A DNA stretch of 64,000 bases. Source: an uncultured Alphaproteobacteria bacterium (GTDB taxonomy: Bacteria > Pseudomonadota > Alphaproteobacteria > HIMB59 > GCA-002718135). A program made the position numbers and the translations under genes. Of the stretch, positions 11,125 through 21,700 are shown piece after piece (within the stretch, counting starts at the first letter, position 1; each line of letters begins with the position of its first letter). Location of the stretch: NCBI GenBank assembly GCA_902593125.1, contig CACJGU010000004.1, positions 1 to 64,000 of the forward strand. Direction: 5' to 3'. The notes beneath the pieces were generated by a model. The model saw nothing but the letters and a program-made list of their open reading frames with translations. It was not told where the DNA came from and did not search any database.

Positions 11125-12360
11125 TTAAAAAATATAGGTGTGCCCTGATAAAGTAGAAAAGAACATTTTATCTTGGTAATTGTATATTTTATTAATCTTA
11201 TTAATTTTTAAATTAATTTTTTCCAATATTTTAAAATCTTTGCTTAGTATAAGTAACTCTCCATTATCCATAAACAAATGTAATTTATTATCTAAAACAT
11301 TAACATAAATAATTTTTGCTTGTTTTTTTAATATTTTTTCAACATCTATTTTAGAAAACAAATTTGCATTTTTTATATTAAAAAATTTAATTGAGTTTTC
11401 ATTTTTTGTAATAAATGCATTATTATAGATAAAATAAGAATTATAGTTTATATTATTATTTGAAAGTATGAACTCATCGCTGATAATATCATAAGTATTT
11501 AATAAATTTCCATTATCTAAATATACTAGAAAATTTTTATAAATATAAATTCTATCACTTAAGTTGTTTAATGATGTTATAATATCTATGCTATCCAAAG
11601 AAGATATATGTTTTTCAAAAAATAAAGTATCAATAGAATGAAATTCACTATTTGGTAAAATAAAATAAATTAAATTAAAATAGTTTACAATTTGCCCACC
11701 TGTTGATTGAATAATGTTATTTGATTCATAATTCATTTGAAATATAACATTTCCATTAACCTGTGATAAAATAACAATGTCCTCTGGATAAAGAATAATT
11801 AAATAACTATCATGATGCTTAATTGGAGTACTTAATAAATCATTATTGTTATACGACCAAATAATCTCCCCAATAGCATTTACCCTTATTACTTCACCAG
11901 ATTTAAAACCAATTATAAAATCACTATCTAACAAGGAGAAGGATATAGGAATTTTATTGATAATAGGAAAATTGATTTGGTATTTTTCGATTAATTTATA
12001 ATTAATAGTATCGAATTTTAAAATTTCTCCTCTATGATTTATTGAATATAAATTATCTTTATTAAAAATTACATTAATGGTTAAATTATTTTTTAATTTA
12101 TCTTGATAGTTATTAATTTTATTTTTATGTATTTTTTTTTCTGCAAAGTTAATATTTACTGATCCATTTGAATAATAATCAATAGATTTACTTTTTACTT
12201 TACTATTAAAAGAAAAATCAATTGTTTCAATTTGCTCAATTATATGATCAAAATTATTTATTTCTTTCTTTTCATTAAATGAGATTTGTCTGTCTTGACA
12301 CGATATTATTAAAACAGAAAAAAAAATAATAAATATTTTATTTATAAAGCTGAAATTCAT
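11125..12360 (-). CDS. bamB: PQQ-like beta-propeller lipoprotein, BamB-like
   Basis: N-terminal lipobox-like FSVLIISC; repeated beta-propeller pattern; position between yfgM-like gene and der. Confidence 0.7.
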   Translation of the reverse strand: MNFSFINKIFIIFFSVLIISCQDRQISFNEKKEINNFDHIIEQIETIDFSFNSKVKSKSIDYYSNGSVNINFAEKKIHKNKINNYQDKLKNNLTINVIFNKDNLYSINHRGEILKFDTINYKLIEKYQINFPIINKIPISFSLLDSDFIIGFKSGEVIRVNAIGEIIWSYNNNDLLSTPIKHHDSYLIILYPEDIVILSQVNGNVIFQMNYESNNIIQSTGGQIVNYFNLIYFILPNSEFHSIDTLFFEKHISSLDSIDIITSLNNLSDRIYIYKNFLVYLDNGNLLNTYDIISDEFILSNNNINYNSYFIYNNAFITKNENSIKFFNIKNANLFSKIDVEKILKKQAKIIYVNVLDNKLHLFMDNGELLILSKDFKILEKINLKINKINKIYNYQDKMFFSTLSGHTYIF

Positions 12361-13000
12361 GTATTTTTTTCACTCTTTCTTTAACGGTAGATGAAATTAA
12401 ATTAGAATTATAAATATCATTGTACATTTCTGTAACTTCAGAATTATTTTTATACTCAGAGTTTGTAAGATCCAATTCAGTAATAATTAGTAAATATTGT
12501 AATTCTTTTTTTATAGAAGTAAAACTCTCAAAACTGTCATCAATGTTGTTGATGTAGAATTCTATATCTTCTAAATAATCTAAAGAATTATCTTCGTAGC
12601 TTGCACCAATCATTGTATATGAAGCATGTGCGGCTATAGATGATTTATATAATACTTCGATTTTACTAGAATTTAACAATTCTTTATATAATTCATTAGA
12701 ATAAACATAATCTTTATTTTCATTATTTTTTTCTATTAATTTTAAACTAGATAAAACTGAATAAAAATTACCGCTATCTTTTATTGTATTTAAATCTTGT
12801 ATTATTTCATCACTTTTATCAATTAAGTTAAAGAATTGAATACTAGTTTTTTTAAGGGCTTGGTTAGCAAAGTAAAAGTAAATTTGTAATAATGCTATTA
12901 TTACAATAAGAACTATAGCAAAAGATAAAATGATCTTATAATTGGATACTACAAAATTTTGAAAACTTTGAATTAAACTTTTTTTATTACCTTCATTCAT
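12338..13000 (-). CDS. YfgM-like TPR-like domain membrane protein
   Basis: Single N-terminal TM followed by helical region; adjacent to bamB-der as in other proteobacteria. Confidence 0.65.
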   Translation of the reverse strand: MNEGNKKSLIQSFQNFVVSNYKIILSFAIVLIVIIALLQIYFYFANQALKKTSIQFFNLIDKSDEIIQDLNTIKDSGNFYSVLSSLKLIEKNNENKDYVYSNELYKELLNSSKIEVLYKSSIAAHASYTMIGASYEDNSLDYLEDIEFYINNIDDSFESFTSIKKELQYLLIITELDLTNSEYKNNSEVTEMYNDIYNSNLISSTVKERVKKIHEFQLYK

Positions 13001-13001
13001 T

Positions 13002-13553
13002 TTATTTCCATTTTATAGAGCAACCGACACTATTAATTTGTTCATTAAGACTCATTCCTAAATTTTTTATATCTATCATTGCATTGAAAAGATCTCTATT
13101 AATTTTATTATTTGGGTCAGAATTCATAACACCTGAATCTAATCTTCCTCTATATTTAAGTTTTAAGTTTTTATCAAAACCAAAAAAATCTGGAGTGCAG
13201 ACTGCATTATATTTTTTTGCAATTTCTTGTGTTTCATCAAATAAATATGGAAAATTAAATTTATATTTTTTAGAAAAAATTTTCATATTTTCAAAAGAAT
13301 CTTCTGGATAATTGATTATGTCATTTGACATTATTGCTATAGTGTTGATTGACTCAGATAAAAGTTCATCAGCGTCTTTGCTTAATCTATTAGCAATTGC
13401 TTTAACGTATGGACAGTGATTACATATAAAGACTACAACTGTTCCATCTTTACCTCTAGCCTCATCTAATGATACTAAATTATTGTCAATATTTAAAAGA
13501 TTAAATGACGGAGCATCAATATCTAAAATATCATTTGGGGCATTTACAGGCAT
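13002..13553 (-). CDS. Thioredoxin-like (AhpC/TSA redoxin) family protein
   Basis: VVVFICNHCPYVKAIANRL active-site pattern. Confidence 0.85.
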   Translation of the reverse strand: MPVNAPNDILDIDAPSFNLLNIDNNLVSLDEARGKDGTVVVFICNHCPYVKAIANRLSKDADELLSESINTIAIMSNDIINYPEDSFENMKIFSKKYKFNFPYLFDETQEIAKKYNAVCTPDFFGFDKNLKLKYRGRLDSGVMNSDPNNKINRDLFNAMIDIKNLGMSLNEQINSVGCSIKWK

Positions 13554-13577
13554 AATTTTTTGTTATATTTTTAAAAT

Positions 13578-13907
13578 ATGAGCCTACTAACATCTAGTTC
13601 TTCTTCTAACAATCACAATTTGTATTTTTCTAAAGATGAATTATCAAAAATCCTTAATATCTATTCTAAAGGAGTTTCTAGTGGAGAATGGAAAGATTAT
13701 GCCATTGATTTTAATAAAAATAATGCATTTTTTTATATTTTTAAACATAGTCTTGCAGCTCCAGAATGTATTTTAAATAAATCACTAGAGAGAAAAAAAA
13801 GGAAAATTTTTTATAATTTAAAATCTAAAAATCAAAATAAGAAATATGAAAATTTAGATCAACTCTTGACATCACTGAATAGAAAAATATTCAAAATTTT
13901 AGAGTAA
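13578..13907 (+). CDS. DUF2794 family protein
   Basis: 109 aa; FSKDELSKILNIYSKGVSSGEWKDYAIDF pattern of the alphaproteobacterial DUF2794 family. Confidence 0.75.
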   Translation: MSLLTSSSSSNNHNLYFSKDELSKILNIYSKGVSSGEWKDYAIDFNKNNAFFYIFKHSLAAPECILNKSLERKKRKIFYNLKSKNQNKKYENLDQLLTSLNRKIFKILE

Positions 13908-13938
13908 TTATTTCTAACTCAATTTAAAAATATTAAGT

Positions 13939-14151
13939 TTATTTATAAAAATTATCTAAGTAATTCTGTCTATCATCTTTTTTCATGCCAATAGTATTAT
14001 CCATAAATTTATTTCTATCATCTCTTGTTTTAAAAACCCAAATACACACAGTATCATTACTATGATAAATAGCTTTTAATTCATCATCTATTTTATTAAT
14101 TTCTTCTGGTATTTCAGCTTTAATACAAATCATATGCTTATTCCCATTCAA
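13939..14151 (-). CDS. Small hypothetical protein (70 aa)
   Basis: Intact ORF between DUF2794 gene and the repeat region; no recognised family. Confidence 0.5.
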   Translation of the reverse strand: MNGNKHMICIKAEIPEEINKIDDELKAIYHSNDTVCIWVFKTRDDRNKFMDNTIGMKKDDRQNYLDNFYK

Positions 14152-14196
14152 TATTAAGGAATATGTAAAGCATAGTTTTTATTGTTTTTTATTTTC

Positions 14197-14220
14197 ACTA
14201 TGTAAGTACTTTGTAAGTCT
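14197..14220 (+). repeat. Tandem ACTATGTAAGT/ACTTTGTAAGT repeat pair (possible integrase arm-type site)
   Basis: actatgtaagtactttgtaagtct, 11-bp period; shares GTACTTTGTAA with 15127-15137 and 15200-15210. Confidence 0.55.
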
Positions 14221-14362
14221 TTTTTTATTTTACGTACATCTTCGCGTATTCAAATCATCAACAAACACAATGCTTACAGCAAAATGGTTACAAAGTTTGT
14301 AGGTTGATTTCATAAGCGAAATATTTATTGATGCCATAAGTTAATTTTTGTGATTTATTAAT

Positions 14363-15058
14363 TTAATTTGATCTAATTTTTTTTGCTGGTAGTCCATAAT
14401 ACAATGAGTTTTTATCGCAGTCTTTTAATACTAATGACCCAGCACCAATTACACAATTCTCACCTATATTTATCCGGTTAATAATTGTTGTTGAAATATG
14501 TATAGTTGAGAAATTACCAATAAATGTAAAACCGCCAGTTGTTACATTTGGATTAATATCGCAACATTTTCCTATAACATTATGATGTTCCAGTATTGTG
14601 TTAGATTGTATAATGGTTCCCATTCCTATATCTGTTTTATAACTAATATAGGACATTGGAAAAATTATAGTTCCAGGTCCGATATCATTATTCCCTCCGA
14701 TAAAAACACTATTATGTATAAATGTGAGAATATTGAAGTTTGATTCTATAAGTTTCTTAATAATTTCGTGTCTTTTGTAGTTTTCGTCTTCAAGCACAAT
14801 AACATTAGTAATATTATCTTTTTTTAATCTGTTAATGTATTCACTATCTTCATAAACTGGTTTACCAAAAATTTTACCATCTATAACAAATTCCGTTTTA
14901 TCATTAGGTCTTTTTTTATGTTCATTATTTATATTAATATATGGCAAAGGATCAATGGATATAAAATAGCGAACATTAAATTTTTGGTTAATATCAAAAA
15001 TTTCTAAAAATTGACCAATTAACGAATCCTTAAATCCAAAAATAGCTACATCCAACAT
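14363..15058 (-). CDS. NeuD/PglD-type sugar O-acyltransferase (hexapeptide repeat)
   Basis: C-terminal left-handed beta-helix repeats (IGPGTIIFP...IGAGSLVLKDCDKNSLYYGLPAKKI). Confidence 0.85.
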   Translation of the reverse strand: MLDVAIFGFKDSLIGQFLEIFDINQKFNVRYFISIDPLPYININNEHKKRPNDKTEFVIDGKIFGKPVYEDSEYINRLKKDNITNVIVLEDENYKRHEIIKKLIESNFNILTFIHNSVFIGGNNDIGPGTIIFPMSYISYKTDIGMGTIIQSNTILEHHNVIGKCCDINPNVTTGGFTFIGNFSTIHISTTIINRINIGENCVIGAGSLVLKDCDKNSLYYGLPAKKIRSN

Positions 15059-15128
15059 TTTTTTTCTGTTTGTGTTAAAACTAAAATAATTCTACTTCTT
15101 CTATGTTATGTTTTGCCATTGTCGCTGT

Positions 15129-15151
15129 ACTTTGTAAGTGTCTTTGTAACT
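15129..15151 (+). repeat. Tandem ACTTTGTAAGTG/TCTTTGTAACT repeat pair
   Basis: actttgtaagtgtctttgtaact; 12-bp period. Confidence 0.55.
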
Positions 15152-15188
15152 ATACAAAAAAAACGTAGTATAATCAATACTACGTTTT
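15152..15188 (-). terminator. Putative rho-independent terminator of guaA
   Basis: 11-bp perfect stem AAAACGTAGTA (15160-15170)/TACTACGTTTT (15178-15188), 7-nt loop; on the minus strand the stem ends in a T-run. Confidence 0.7.
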
Positions 15189-15190
15189 AG

Positions 15191-15211
15191 ACTTTGTAAG
15201 TACTTTGTAAC
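15191..15211 (+). repeat. Tandem ACTTTGTAAGT/ACTTTGTAACT repeat pair
   Basis: actttgtaagtactttgtaact; 11-bp period. Confidence 0.55.
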
Positions 15212-15250
15212 TACGAAACACAATAAAAACAATGTCTTAAGTGATGTGAA

Positions 15251-16804
15251 TTACTCCCACTCTATTGTTCCTGGCGGTTTTGAGGTAAAATCATATAGTA
15301 CTCTGTTAATGCCTTTTACTTTATTAATTATACGAGATGATATTTCTTTTAATTGATTATTTGTAAACATATAAAAATCAGCTGTCATTCCATCAACTGA
15401 AGTAATAGCTCTAAGTGAAACCGAGTAATTGTATGTTCTTTCATCTCCCATAACGCCCACTGATTTTACTGGTAACAAGACCACAAAAGCTTGCCAAATT
15501 TTATTATAAAGTTTTATCTCTTTTAAGTACTGAATGAAAATATGATCTGCTTCCTGAAGAATTAATATCTTTTTTTTATCAATTACTCCCGGTATTCGAA
15601 TTGCTAAACCTGGCCCTGGAAATGGATGTCTTGAAAGTAAATGTTTATCTATTTTTAATTGCTTTCCAACATTTCTTACCTCGTCTTTAAATAATTCTCT
15701 TAAAGGTTCTACAATTTTAAGTTTCATTTTTTTTGGTAAACCACCAACATTATGGTGGCTTTTAATTTTAGCTGTTGGACCTCCAAAAAATGGAATGCTC
15801 TCTATGATATCAGGATAAAGGGTTCCCTGTCCTAAATAATCTACATTTGATATTTTTTTAGCTGCTTTATCAAAAACTTCTATAAATGTTTTTCCAATTA
15901 TTTTTCTTTTTTTCTCAGGATCGGAAACATTATTTAAATTTTTTAAAAAAATATTAGAAGCATTTATTTTAGTAAAGTTTTTGCCAAATTTTTTGGAAAA
16001 TATTTTTGACACTTCGTTAGCTTCATTTTTTCTTAAAAGACCGTGGTCAACAAAAATACAATGAAGATTTTTGTTAACAGCTTTACTTAATAAATATGCA
16101 GTAACTGTGGAATCCACACCTCCTGATAAACCGCAAATTATTTTTTTATTCTTAATTTCATTTTTTAATTCTAATACTTTATTTTCAATAAATTTTTGAA
16201 TTTTGAATTTATTTTTTATAGTTACAATATTGAAAACGAAATTATTAATTATTTTTGAACCAAAATCTGTATGATAGACCTCCGGATGAAATTGAAGGCA
16301 ATAAATTTTATTTTGAGTATTTTCAATAGATGAAATAATCTTATTATTTGATAAAGATGTTATTGAAAAAAATTTTGGTATTTTATTGATATTATCTCCA
16401 TGAGACATCCATACTTTGATTTTTTTTTTAATAATTCCTTTAAATAAAAGTGATTTTTTCTTAATATTTATAATAGTGTGACCATACTCTCTATGTGTGG
16501 AACGTTTTACTACACCTTTCAAATTTTTTGTTACTAATTGCATACCATAACAAATGGCTAAAACTGGTTTTTTCATTTTTAGAATTTCTTTATTTAATTT
16601 TGGAGCATTTTTATCTAGCACTGATCTAGGACCTCCAGATAATATAAATGCAGATGGTTTGATTTCATTTAAAATTTTTTTTGTAATTTTATTAAAAGGA
16701 TATACAAGACAAAAGACTTCTAACTCTCTGATTCTTCTTGCTATTAATTGTGTGTATTGAGACCCATAATCTACAATTAAAATACTGTCTAATTTACTCT
16801 TCAT
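15251..16804 (-). CDS. guaA: GMP synthase (glutamine-hydrolysing)
   Basis: ILSGGPRSV, CYGMQ, GLSGGVDSTV, C-terminal FTSKPPGTIEWE. Confidence 0.97.
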   Translation of the reverse strand: MKSKLDSILIVDYGSQYTQLIARRIRELEVFCLVYPFNKITKKILNEIKPSAFILSGGPRSVLDKNAPKLNKEILKMKKPVLAICYGMQLVTKNLKGVVKRSTHREYGHTIINIKKKSLLFKGIIKKKIKVWMSHGDNINKIPKFFSITSLSNNKIISSIENTQNKIYCLQFHPEVYHTDFGSKIINNFVFNIVTIKNKFKIQKFIENKVLELKNEIKNKKIICGLSGGVDSTVTAYLLSKAVNKNLHCIFVDHGLLRKNEANEVSKIFSKKFGKNFTKINASNIFLKNLNNVSDPEKKRKIIGKTFIEVFDKAAKKISNVDYLGQGTLYPDIIESIPFFGGPTAKIKSHHNVGGLPKKMKLKIVEPLRELFKDEVRNVGKQLKIDKHLLSRHPFPGPGLAIRIPGVIDKKKILILQEADHIFIQYLKEIKLYNKIWQAFVVLLPVKSVGVMGDERTYNYSVSLRAITSVDGMTADFYMFTNNQLKEISSRIINKVKGINRVLYDFTSKPPGTIEWE

Positions 16805-17450
16805 GCAATCTAAATCCTATTGATATTATAAAGATTTCACTTGATTCTTGTCTTGATGATTTTGGCTTAAAATACTCAACTTTATCAAAAATTTTTTTAA
16901 GTATCTTTATAATTTCCCTTTCTTCCTCTCCCTTCCAAATTTTGAATATAAAAGATCCTTGATTTTTTAATATTATTTCTAATCTGTCTATAACTTCATA
17001 TATTAATTGACTTATCCTGAGATGATCTGTTGATTGATGTCCGGTGGTATTAGGAGCTACATCAGATAGAATTAAATCAAATTTAGTTTTTAAATTAATA
17101 AAATTATATTTTAAAAAATCTTCTCTATAGAAAGTAATGCGTTTATTATTCATTTTCATATCTAATAAATCAAAACAGGTTATGTTAGTTTTTGGATTGT
17201 AATTTAAGATCACTTGAGTCCAACCTCCTGGAGAAGATCCAAGTTCTAGTATTTCTTTAGAATTTTCAATTATTTTATATTTTTGCTCAATCTCTTCTAG
17301 TTTAAAAGCTGCTCGATTGATATACCCTAACTGTTTAGCTTTCTTTACAAAATGATCATTTTTTTGTCTATTAACCCAGTTTTTTGATTTCATAAAAGAT
17401 AATAAAGCTAACAAAAAATTGTTTTTTAGTAACTTTAATATATATGACAT
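16794..17450 (-). CDS. rlmE: 23S rRNA (uridine-2'-O)-methyltransferase RlmE/FtsJ
   Basis: NWVNRQKNDHFVKKAKQLGYINRAAFKLEEI, LELGSSPGGWTQV, DLILSDVAPNTTGHQSTDH. Confidence 0.93.
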   Translation of the reverse strand: MSYILKLLKNNFLLALLSFMKSKNWVNRQKNDHFVKKAKQLGYINRAAFKLEEIEQKYKIIENSKEILELGSSPGGWTQVILNYNPKTNITCFDLLDMKMNNKRITFYREDFLKYNFINLKTKFDLILSDVAPNTTGHQSTDHLRISQLIYEVIDRLEIILKNQGSFIFKIWKGEEEREIIKILKKIFDKVEYFKPKSSRQESSEIFIISIGFRLHEE

Positions 17451-17462
17451 GTACGATATTTA

Positions 17463-18704
17463 ATGAAAAGATCAATATTTATAGCTTTTATAATACTTGC
17501 CGCTGTTGTCGGATGGATTGGTTCTGGTCAATTTTCAAACAATGTTGTTGCACAAGACGATGATACAGATACTAGCACTGAAACAGAAACTTCATATTCA
17601 CAAGATACAGAAAATAATGATAATGAAGAATTTTCATTTTCTGTTGAAACAAAGGTATTTACTTCCAGTTTAATTGATCAATCTATTGAATTACAAGGTC
17701 AAACTATTCATAACAAAAAAATTGATGTTAAATCTGAAACATCTGGCAATATAGATAATATTGAATTTGCAAGAGGAGATAGAGTATCTCAAAATGCTGA
17801 AATGATTACAATCTCCTTAGAGGATAGAAATGAAAAGCTTTCTAGTGCAAAAAAAGATTTAGAAAGACTTAATAAAGAACTAATTTTAAATGAAAAAAAC
17901 AGAGATAATTTACTTAGACAAAATGTTGAAAGAATTGAATTGTATGAAATTGAATATGCATCTGCAAAACAACTAATTGATAAAGGATTAAGTTCAAAAT
18001 CAAAATTAAGTTTAGCATCTTTTAATCTTGCCAATGCTCAAGCTGATAGAGAAGATATTAAAATAAAATTTGAATCTACCTTAGCAAACCTTGAAGCTCA
18101 AATTTCAAATGTAAAATCAATTTTAAAGAACATAAAACTTGATATAGAAAAAACTACTATCAAGGCGCCATTTGATGGAATTATTTCTGAAAAAATGGTT
18201 GAGAAAACTGAATTCATCTCAATAGGTACTCCCCTATTTACTATAATTGATTTAGACCCTATCAAGATTGAAGGTTATTTATCTGAATTTGATGTAAATA
18301 AAGTGAGTGTCGGTACTAAAGCTTTAATCGAAGATAGTAATGGGATTAAAAAAAATGGAATAATATCTTTTATTTCTCCATCGGCTGAAACTAGTACTAG
18401 AACATTCGAAATTACTATTGAAGCTGATAACAAAGATCTTTCTTATAAAAGTGGCATAACAACTAAAATTGTTATCAAAGGTTCAGAACTTAAAGCTCAC
18501 AAAATTCCACCTTCTATATTAACTTTATTAGACGATGGAACTGTAGGTGTTAAGGCTGTAGATAATGATAATAAAGTTACTTTCTATCCAACCAAAACAA
18601 TTAAAGATACAATAGATGGCATGTGGGTTTCTGGATTACCCGAGACAGTAAATTTAATTATAAGTGGACAAGAATATATAAGTATTGGTGAAACAATAAA
18701 CTAA
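17463..18704 (+). CDS. Efflux RND transporter periplasmic adaptor subunit
   Basis: HlyD/AcrA-like lipoyl-coiled-coil architecture (IKAPFDGIISEKMVE); upstream of RND permease. Confidence 0.9.
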   Translation: MKRSIFIAFIILAAVVGWIGSGQFSNNVVAQDDDTDTSTETETSYSQDTENNDNEEFSFSVETKVFTSSLIDQSIELQGQTIHNKKIDVKSETSGNIDNIEFARGDRVSQNAEMITISLEDRNEKLSSAKKDLERLNKELILNEKNRDNLLRQNVERIELYEIEYASAKQLIDKGLSSKSKLSLASFNLANAQADREDIKIKFESTLANLEAQISNVKSILKNIKLDIEKTTIKAPFDGIISEKMVEKTEFISIGTPLFTIIDLDPIKIEGYLSEFDVNKVSVGTKALIEDSNGIKKNGIISFISPSAETSTRTFEITIEADNKDLSYKSGITTKIVIKGSELKAHKIPPSILTLLDDGTVGVKAVDNDNKVTFYPTKTIKDTIDGMWVSGLPETVNLIISGQEYISIGETIN

Positions 18705-18709
18705 TCTAA

Positions 18710-21700
18710 ATGAAAATTAATATTATAGACTATGCAATAAGCCATTCCCGAGTTTTCATGGGAATACTTATTTTTATTATTTTTTCAGGTACATCTACTT
18801 ACATCACAATGCCCAAAGAATCATCTCCTGATGTAAGCATACCAATAGTTTATATTTCACTAAGTCAAAATGGTATTTCTGCACAGGATTCAGAAAGGCT
18901 TTTAGTTAAACCAATTGAAGATGAAGTTAAAACTGTTGAAGGAGTAAGGGAAGTAAGATCAACAGCTTACTCAGGTGGGGGCAATGTTTTATTAGAATTT
19001 GATGCTGGATTTGATTCTGATCAAGCTATGGTTGATATCAGAGATAAAGTTGATAGAGCTAAGGGTGATCTACCTAGTGAAGCAGATGAACCAACAGTTA
19101 ACGAAGTTAATATAAGTACATTTCCTATCTTATCCATTTCTTTAAGCGGAGATGTGCCTAATAGAACACTTCAGGATTTAGCTGACATTTTGCAGGATGA
19201 TATAGAAACAATTCCTAGTGTTTTAGAAGCTAAAATAGGCGGTAAAAGAAATGAGCAGGTTGACATATTAATTAATCCAACTGCAGTTGATAGCTATGGC
19301 ATCAATCTTGAGAGCCTTATTAATATTGTTAGAGAAAATAATAAAATGGTATCAGCTGGTGGTCAGGACACTGGTGATGGAAGTTTCGATATTAAAGTTC
19401 CAGGTTTATACGAAACTATTGAAGATGTATTAAATACTCCAGTTAAAACTAATGGAGATTCAGTTATTACTTTCAGGGATATTGCTGAAGTTAAAAGAAC
19501 ATTCGAGGACAGGCAATCTTATGCAAATGTAAATGGATCTAATTCAATAACTATTGATGTTTCTAAAAGAATTGGTGAAAATATCATTAATACTATTGAA
19601 GAAGTAAAAAGAATAACTGCAATTACCGCTAAAAGTTTTCCTGAAAATGTTGAAATTTCTTTTGGAAATGATCAATCAAAAGGCATTAAAACTATGTTAA
19701 ATAGTCTGCAAAATAATGTCATAGCAGCTATAATCCTTGTTTTAATTATTATTTTAGGAGCATTAGGTGTTAGGTCCGGTTTATTAGTTGGTGTATCTAT
19801 TCCAGGATCATTTTTATCAGGCTTATTAGCTCTTTCTGTAATGGGTTTTACTATTAATATAGTAGTATTATTTGCTCTAATTTTATCTGTTGGACTATTG
19901 GTCGATGGAGCAATAGTTGTTGTTGAATATGCAGATAGAAAAATGAAAGAAGGTCTCAGTGTAAAAGATGCTTTCGCAAACGCATCAAAAAAAATGTCAC
20001 TACCAATTATATCATCGACTGCAACTACCCTAGCTGCCTTTTTACCATTAATATTCTGGCCTGGTATAGCTGGTGAATTTATGAAATATTTACCAATAAC
20101 ACTTATATGTGTTCTTATTTCTTCTTTGTTTATGGCACTACTGTTTGTCCCAGTTTTAGGATCTATTCTAAATACTGTATCAAGAATACTTCTACAATTT
20201 ATTGTACCATTACTAATATCATTAATTTTTTACAATCTGTTATCTTATGGATTTGGATTATTAGACCTTCAAGGATTTAGTTTATTTATAACAATTGGAA
20301 AATATTTACTAAGCTTCGCTTTATTTATATTTGTATTTATAAGAATTATACCAAGGGTTTATAAAATTTCAGAAAATGTAAATTCTACAGATAAATTAGT
20401 ATCTAAAAATGCAAAAATCTTATCATCAGAATCAAATGAACCTGTTTTAAATGTTACTGGTTTCGTTGGATTTTATGCAAAAATATTAAACTTTTTATTA
20501 TTCCATCCCTTAAAGGTAATGATTAGTGCTTTAGTAATATTAGTTGCTGTAAACTATACCTATACTCAAGTTGGAGAAGGTGTAGAGTTTTTTCCAGATG
20601 TTGAGCCAGATCTTGCAAAAATTGTAGTTTTTGCAAGAGGTAATCTCTCAGTTGAAGAAAAAAAAGATTATGTATCAAGGGTCGAGAATATTATTTTAAA
20701 GCTTCAATCGGAAAGACAGGAATTTAAAAATATTTATTCTTTAAGTGGAAATGTTAGTGAGCAATCAGAGGCATCAGAAGACTTTATAGGATCAATAAGT
20801 TTGGAATATACAGATTGGGATAAAAGAAGAAAATCAAAAGTAATTCTTGCAGAAATTTTGGAAGCCACAAAAAGCATAAATGGAATTAAAGTAGAATCAA
20901 GAGAGCAACAAGGTGGTCCTGGAGAAGGTAAACCAATTAATATTAAATTAACCAGTGATAATAAACAACTTTTAATTGCCGAAGGAATCAAACTTAAAAA
21001 ATTTATGGATAATTATCCAAAATTAATGAATGTTGAAGATAATTTACCAGCACCTGGGATAGAATGGGAAATTAATGTAGATAGAAAGCAAGCATCTAAA
21101 TTTGGAGCTAACATTACATCAATTGGTAATGTAATTAAACTTGCAACAAACGGTCTTAAACTTGGTGAATATAGACCTGATGATAGTAATGAAAGTATAC
21201 CTCTATATCTTAGATATCCGAATGAAGGGAGAACATTGGATAGAATTGATAACTTAAGAGTAACTACTTCAAATGGTTTAGTTCCAATATCAAATTTTGT
21301 AGAAATTGTTCCAAATAGCAGAACAGGAAATATAATTAGAGTTGATTCAAAAAATGCTATAAACATTCAGGCAGATGTAGAGCCTGGAACTTATCCTGAT
21401 GGAAAAGTAAAAGAACTTGAGTACGTATTAGGCATTTCAGATACTGCTCCGTCTTGGAGAGGAAGAACATTAGATTTACCTCGTTATGAATTAGATAACA
21501 AAGTAAGGGCTGAACTTATAGGAGAAAATGAAGACCAAAAAGAAGCACAAGAATTTCTAACAGGAGCTTTTGGTGTAGCTTTATTTTTAATGCTAATGAT
21601 ACTTCTGTTGCAGTTTAATAGTTTTTATAGTGCATTCTTAATTCTTTTTGCAGTAGTAATGTCTACAGCGGGTGTGTTTATAGGTTTAATGGTAACAGCA

